Source: Candidatus Bathyarchaeota archaeon B63
Lineage (GTDB): Archaea > Thermoproteota > Bathyarchaeia > Bathyarchaeales > DTEX01
NCBI GenBank assembly: GCA_001593845.1
Contig: LUCF01000087.1
Coordinates: 1-6,108 of the forward strand
Direction of reading: 5' to 3'
Length of the DNA: 6,108 nucleotides
In this document: in pieces, positions 5,256-6,108 of the stretch
Position numbering within the stretch: the first letter of the stretch is position 1
Layout of the letters: every line of letters starts with the position of its first letter
Program-made: the position numbers and the translations under genes
The notes under the pieces: generated by a model
The model's input: the letters and a program-made list of their open reading frames with translations, nothing else
Told to the model about the DNA's origin: nothing
Databases searched by the model: none

Positions 5256-6108
5256 TATGACCCCCGTCTCCTCAGCAAGCATCTTAGCCGACCTGTAGGT
5301 GAGGGGCTTCTCATTCAGGATTGTGTACCTCTCAGGCCTTATTTCTCTGGCCTTAACGAGGGCCTCGATGATATACTCATCCTCTATTCCGATCTCCTCA
5401 GCCGTCGTCGGAGCCCCAACAATCCTCAGCGTATCCCTTATGACCCTCCAATCGATCCCATGCAGAGCCGCCATCATAATAGTCCCCAAGCCGCACTGCT
5501 CCCCATGCAACGCGCGTCTCGGCGCCACAAGGTCTAAGGCATGACTGAAGAGGTGTTCAGATCCGCTGCACGGCTTACTCGTCCCGGCGATGCACATTGC
5601 GACTCCGCAGCTCACTAGGGCCTCGAGGAGGACCCTCACGCCCTCCTCTGACCCAGGCTTGATGAGGCTTGAGTTCTCGATTATGTGCCTCGCGCTCATC
5701 GAGGCTAGGCTCGAAGTATACTGTGCATAGTACTCCTCCCTCCTCTCATGAGCGAGTTTCCAGTCGAGGGTTGAGGTGATCTTTGATATGACGTCTCCGC
5801 ATCCGCTCGCGGTGAAGCGGTAAGGAGCCTCCATTATGATGGATGTGTCCGCGATGACAGCGATTGGGGACTGAGCCTTGATCGAGTACGGCCTCCCGGT
5901 TCCCTTTATCGAGGCGAAGGGGCTTGCCATGCTGTCATGGGAGGCCGTCGTAGGGACGCTTATGAAGGGCACCCGCTGATTGGCGGAGCTGAGCTTGGCG
6001 ATGTCGATCTTCGTCCCCCCGCCTACGCCGAAGACGACTTGAGGCTTATGGAGCCTCATTCTCCCCTCAGCCTCCCTTACGTCGCTCATCGTTGCGGATT
6101 GAGATGAG
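5250..6108 (-). CDS. egsA: sn-Glycerol-1-phosphate dehydrogenase (partial, N-terminus beyond right edge)
   Basis: This cytoplasmic enzyme reduces dihydroxyacetone phosphate to sn-glycerol-1-phosphate with NAD(P)H, the first committed step of archaeal membrane lipid backbones. The frame is open to the window edge, and six codons precede the ATG at 6089, so that ATG is internal. About 70 residues of the usual roughly 350 are missing. Counting from that Met, GVGGGTKIDIAK (21-32) is the nucleotide-binding glycine motif and ISVPTTASHDSMASP (43-57) is a family signature. The zinc ligands match D99 (GCGDVISK), H179 (SGSEHLFSH) and H195 (LHGEQCG). The signature and zinc triad separate it from generic iron-containing alcohol dehydrogenases. 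Bacterial AraM-type G1P dehydrogenases are related, but the archaeal context favours EgsA. It ends 238 bases before the feo regulator, on the same strand, with a separate promoter between them. Confidence 0.94.
   Translation of the reverse strand, partial: SSQSATMSDVREAEGRMRLHKPQVVFGVGGGTKIDIAKLSSANQRVPFISVPTTASHDSMASPFASIKGTGRPYSIKAQSPIAVIADTSIIMEAPYRFTASGCGDVISKITSTLDWKLAHERREEYYAQYTSSLASMSARHIIENSSLIKPGSEEGVRVLLEALVSCGVAMCIAGTSKPCSGSEHLFSHALDLVAPRRALHGEQCGLGTIMMAALHGIDWRVIRDTLRIVGAPTTAEEIGIEDEYIIEALVKAREIRPERYTILNEKPLTYRSAKMLAEETGVIG

Noticed and set aside
1..6108. CRISPR array, insertion sequence, attachment site or defence island
   Set aside because: I saw no regularly spaced repeats, transposase fragments, terminal inverted repeats or tRNA-bounded insertion. 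The genes are housekeeping or metal-uptake genes plus one unrecognised membrane protein.

Overview
The window looks archaeal. The right-edge gene encodes sn-glycerol-1-phosphate dehydrogenase, the enzyme that sets the archaeal stereochemistry of membrane lipids. The 5S rRNA gene stands alone behind its own BRE/TATA-type promoter, and the other promoters also look like BRE plus TATA. Arginine is mostly AGG/AGA. A lone 5S gene and a Gfo/Idh/MocA gene of this type would fit a Thermoproteota/TACK lineage (Crenarchaeota, Korarchaeota or Bathyarchaeia). That placement is an inference and no single species is claimed.

Layout from left to right. (1) Positions 1-570, minus strand: the N-terminal 190 residues of an unrecognised membrane protein, with four hydrophobic segments and then the start of a soluble domain. 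The gene runs off the left edge and is more A+T-rich than the rest. (2) Positions 571-790: a divergent spacer holding a leftward promoter for that gene and a rightward promoter for the 5S gene. (3) About 791-912, plus: 5S rRNA with a perfect 10-bp terminal helix. (4) Positions 1055-2093, plus: a Gfo/Idh/MocA-family oxidoreductase split by one frame change near 1889. The two parts together have the family's usual length. (5) Positions 5011 down to 2124, minus: a compact iron-uptake operon in the order DtxR-family regulator, FeoA, FeoB. The junctions are TAA directly followed by ATG, then a 4-base GTGA overlap. (6) Positions 5012-5249: a spacer with the operon promoter and a palindrome that could be an operator. 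(7) Positions 5250-6108, minus: the C-terminal part of G1P dehydrogenase, whose start lies beyond the right edge.

How the genes work together. The DtxR-like protein probably senses Fe2+ (or Mn2+) and represses its own operon through the palindrome beside the TATA box. FeoB is the membrane Fe2+ transporter with a cytoplasmic G domain, and FeoA is its small SH3-like partner. The regulator ends in a FeoA-like domain, so the same fold occurs twice in the operon. The oxidoreductase, 5S gene, membrane protein and egsA show no visible functional link to iron uptake.

I found no convincing evidence of a wholly new system. The points most worth a second look are the frameshifted oxidoreductase, the unrecognised membrane protein at the left edge, the mixed metal-site residues of the regulator, the extra cysteines in the FeoB gate, and the possible operator.
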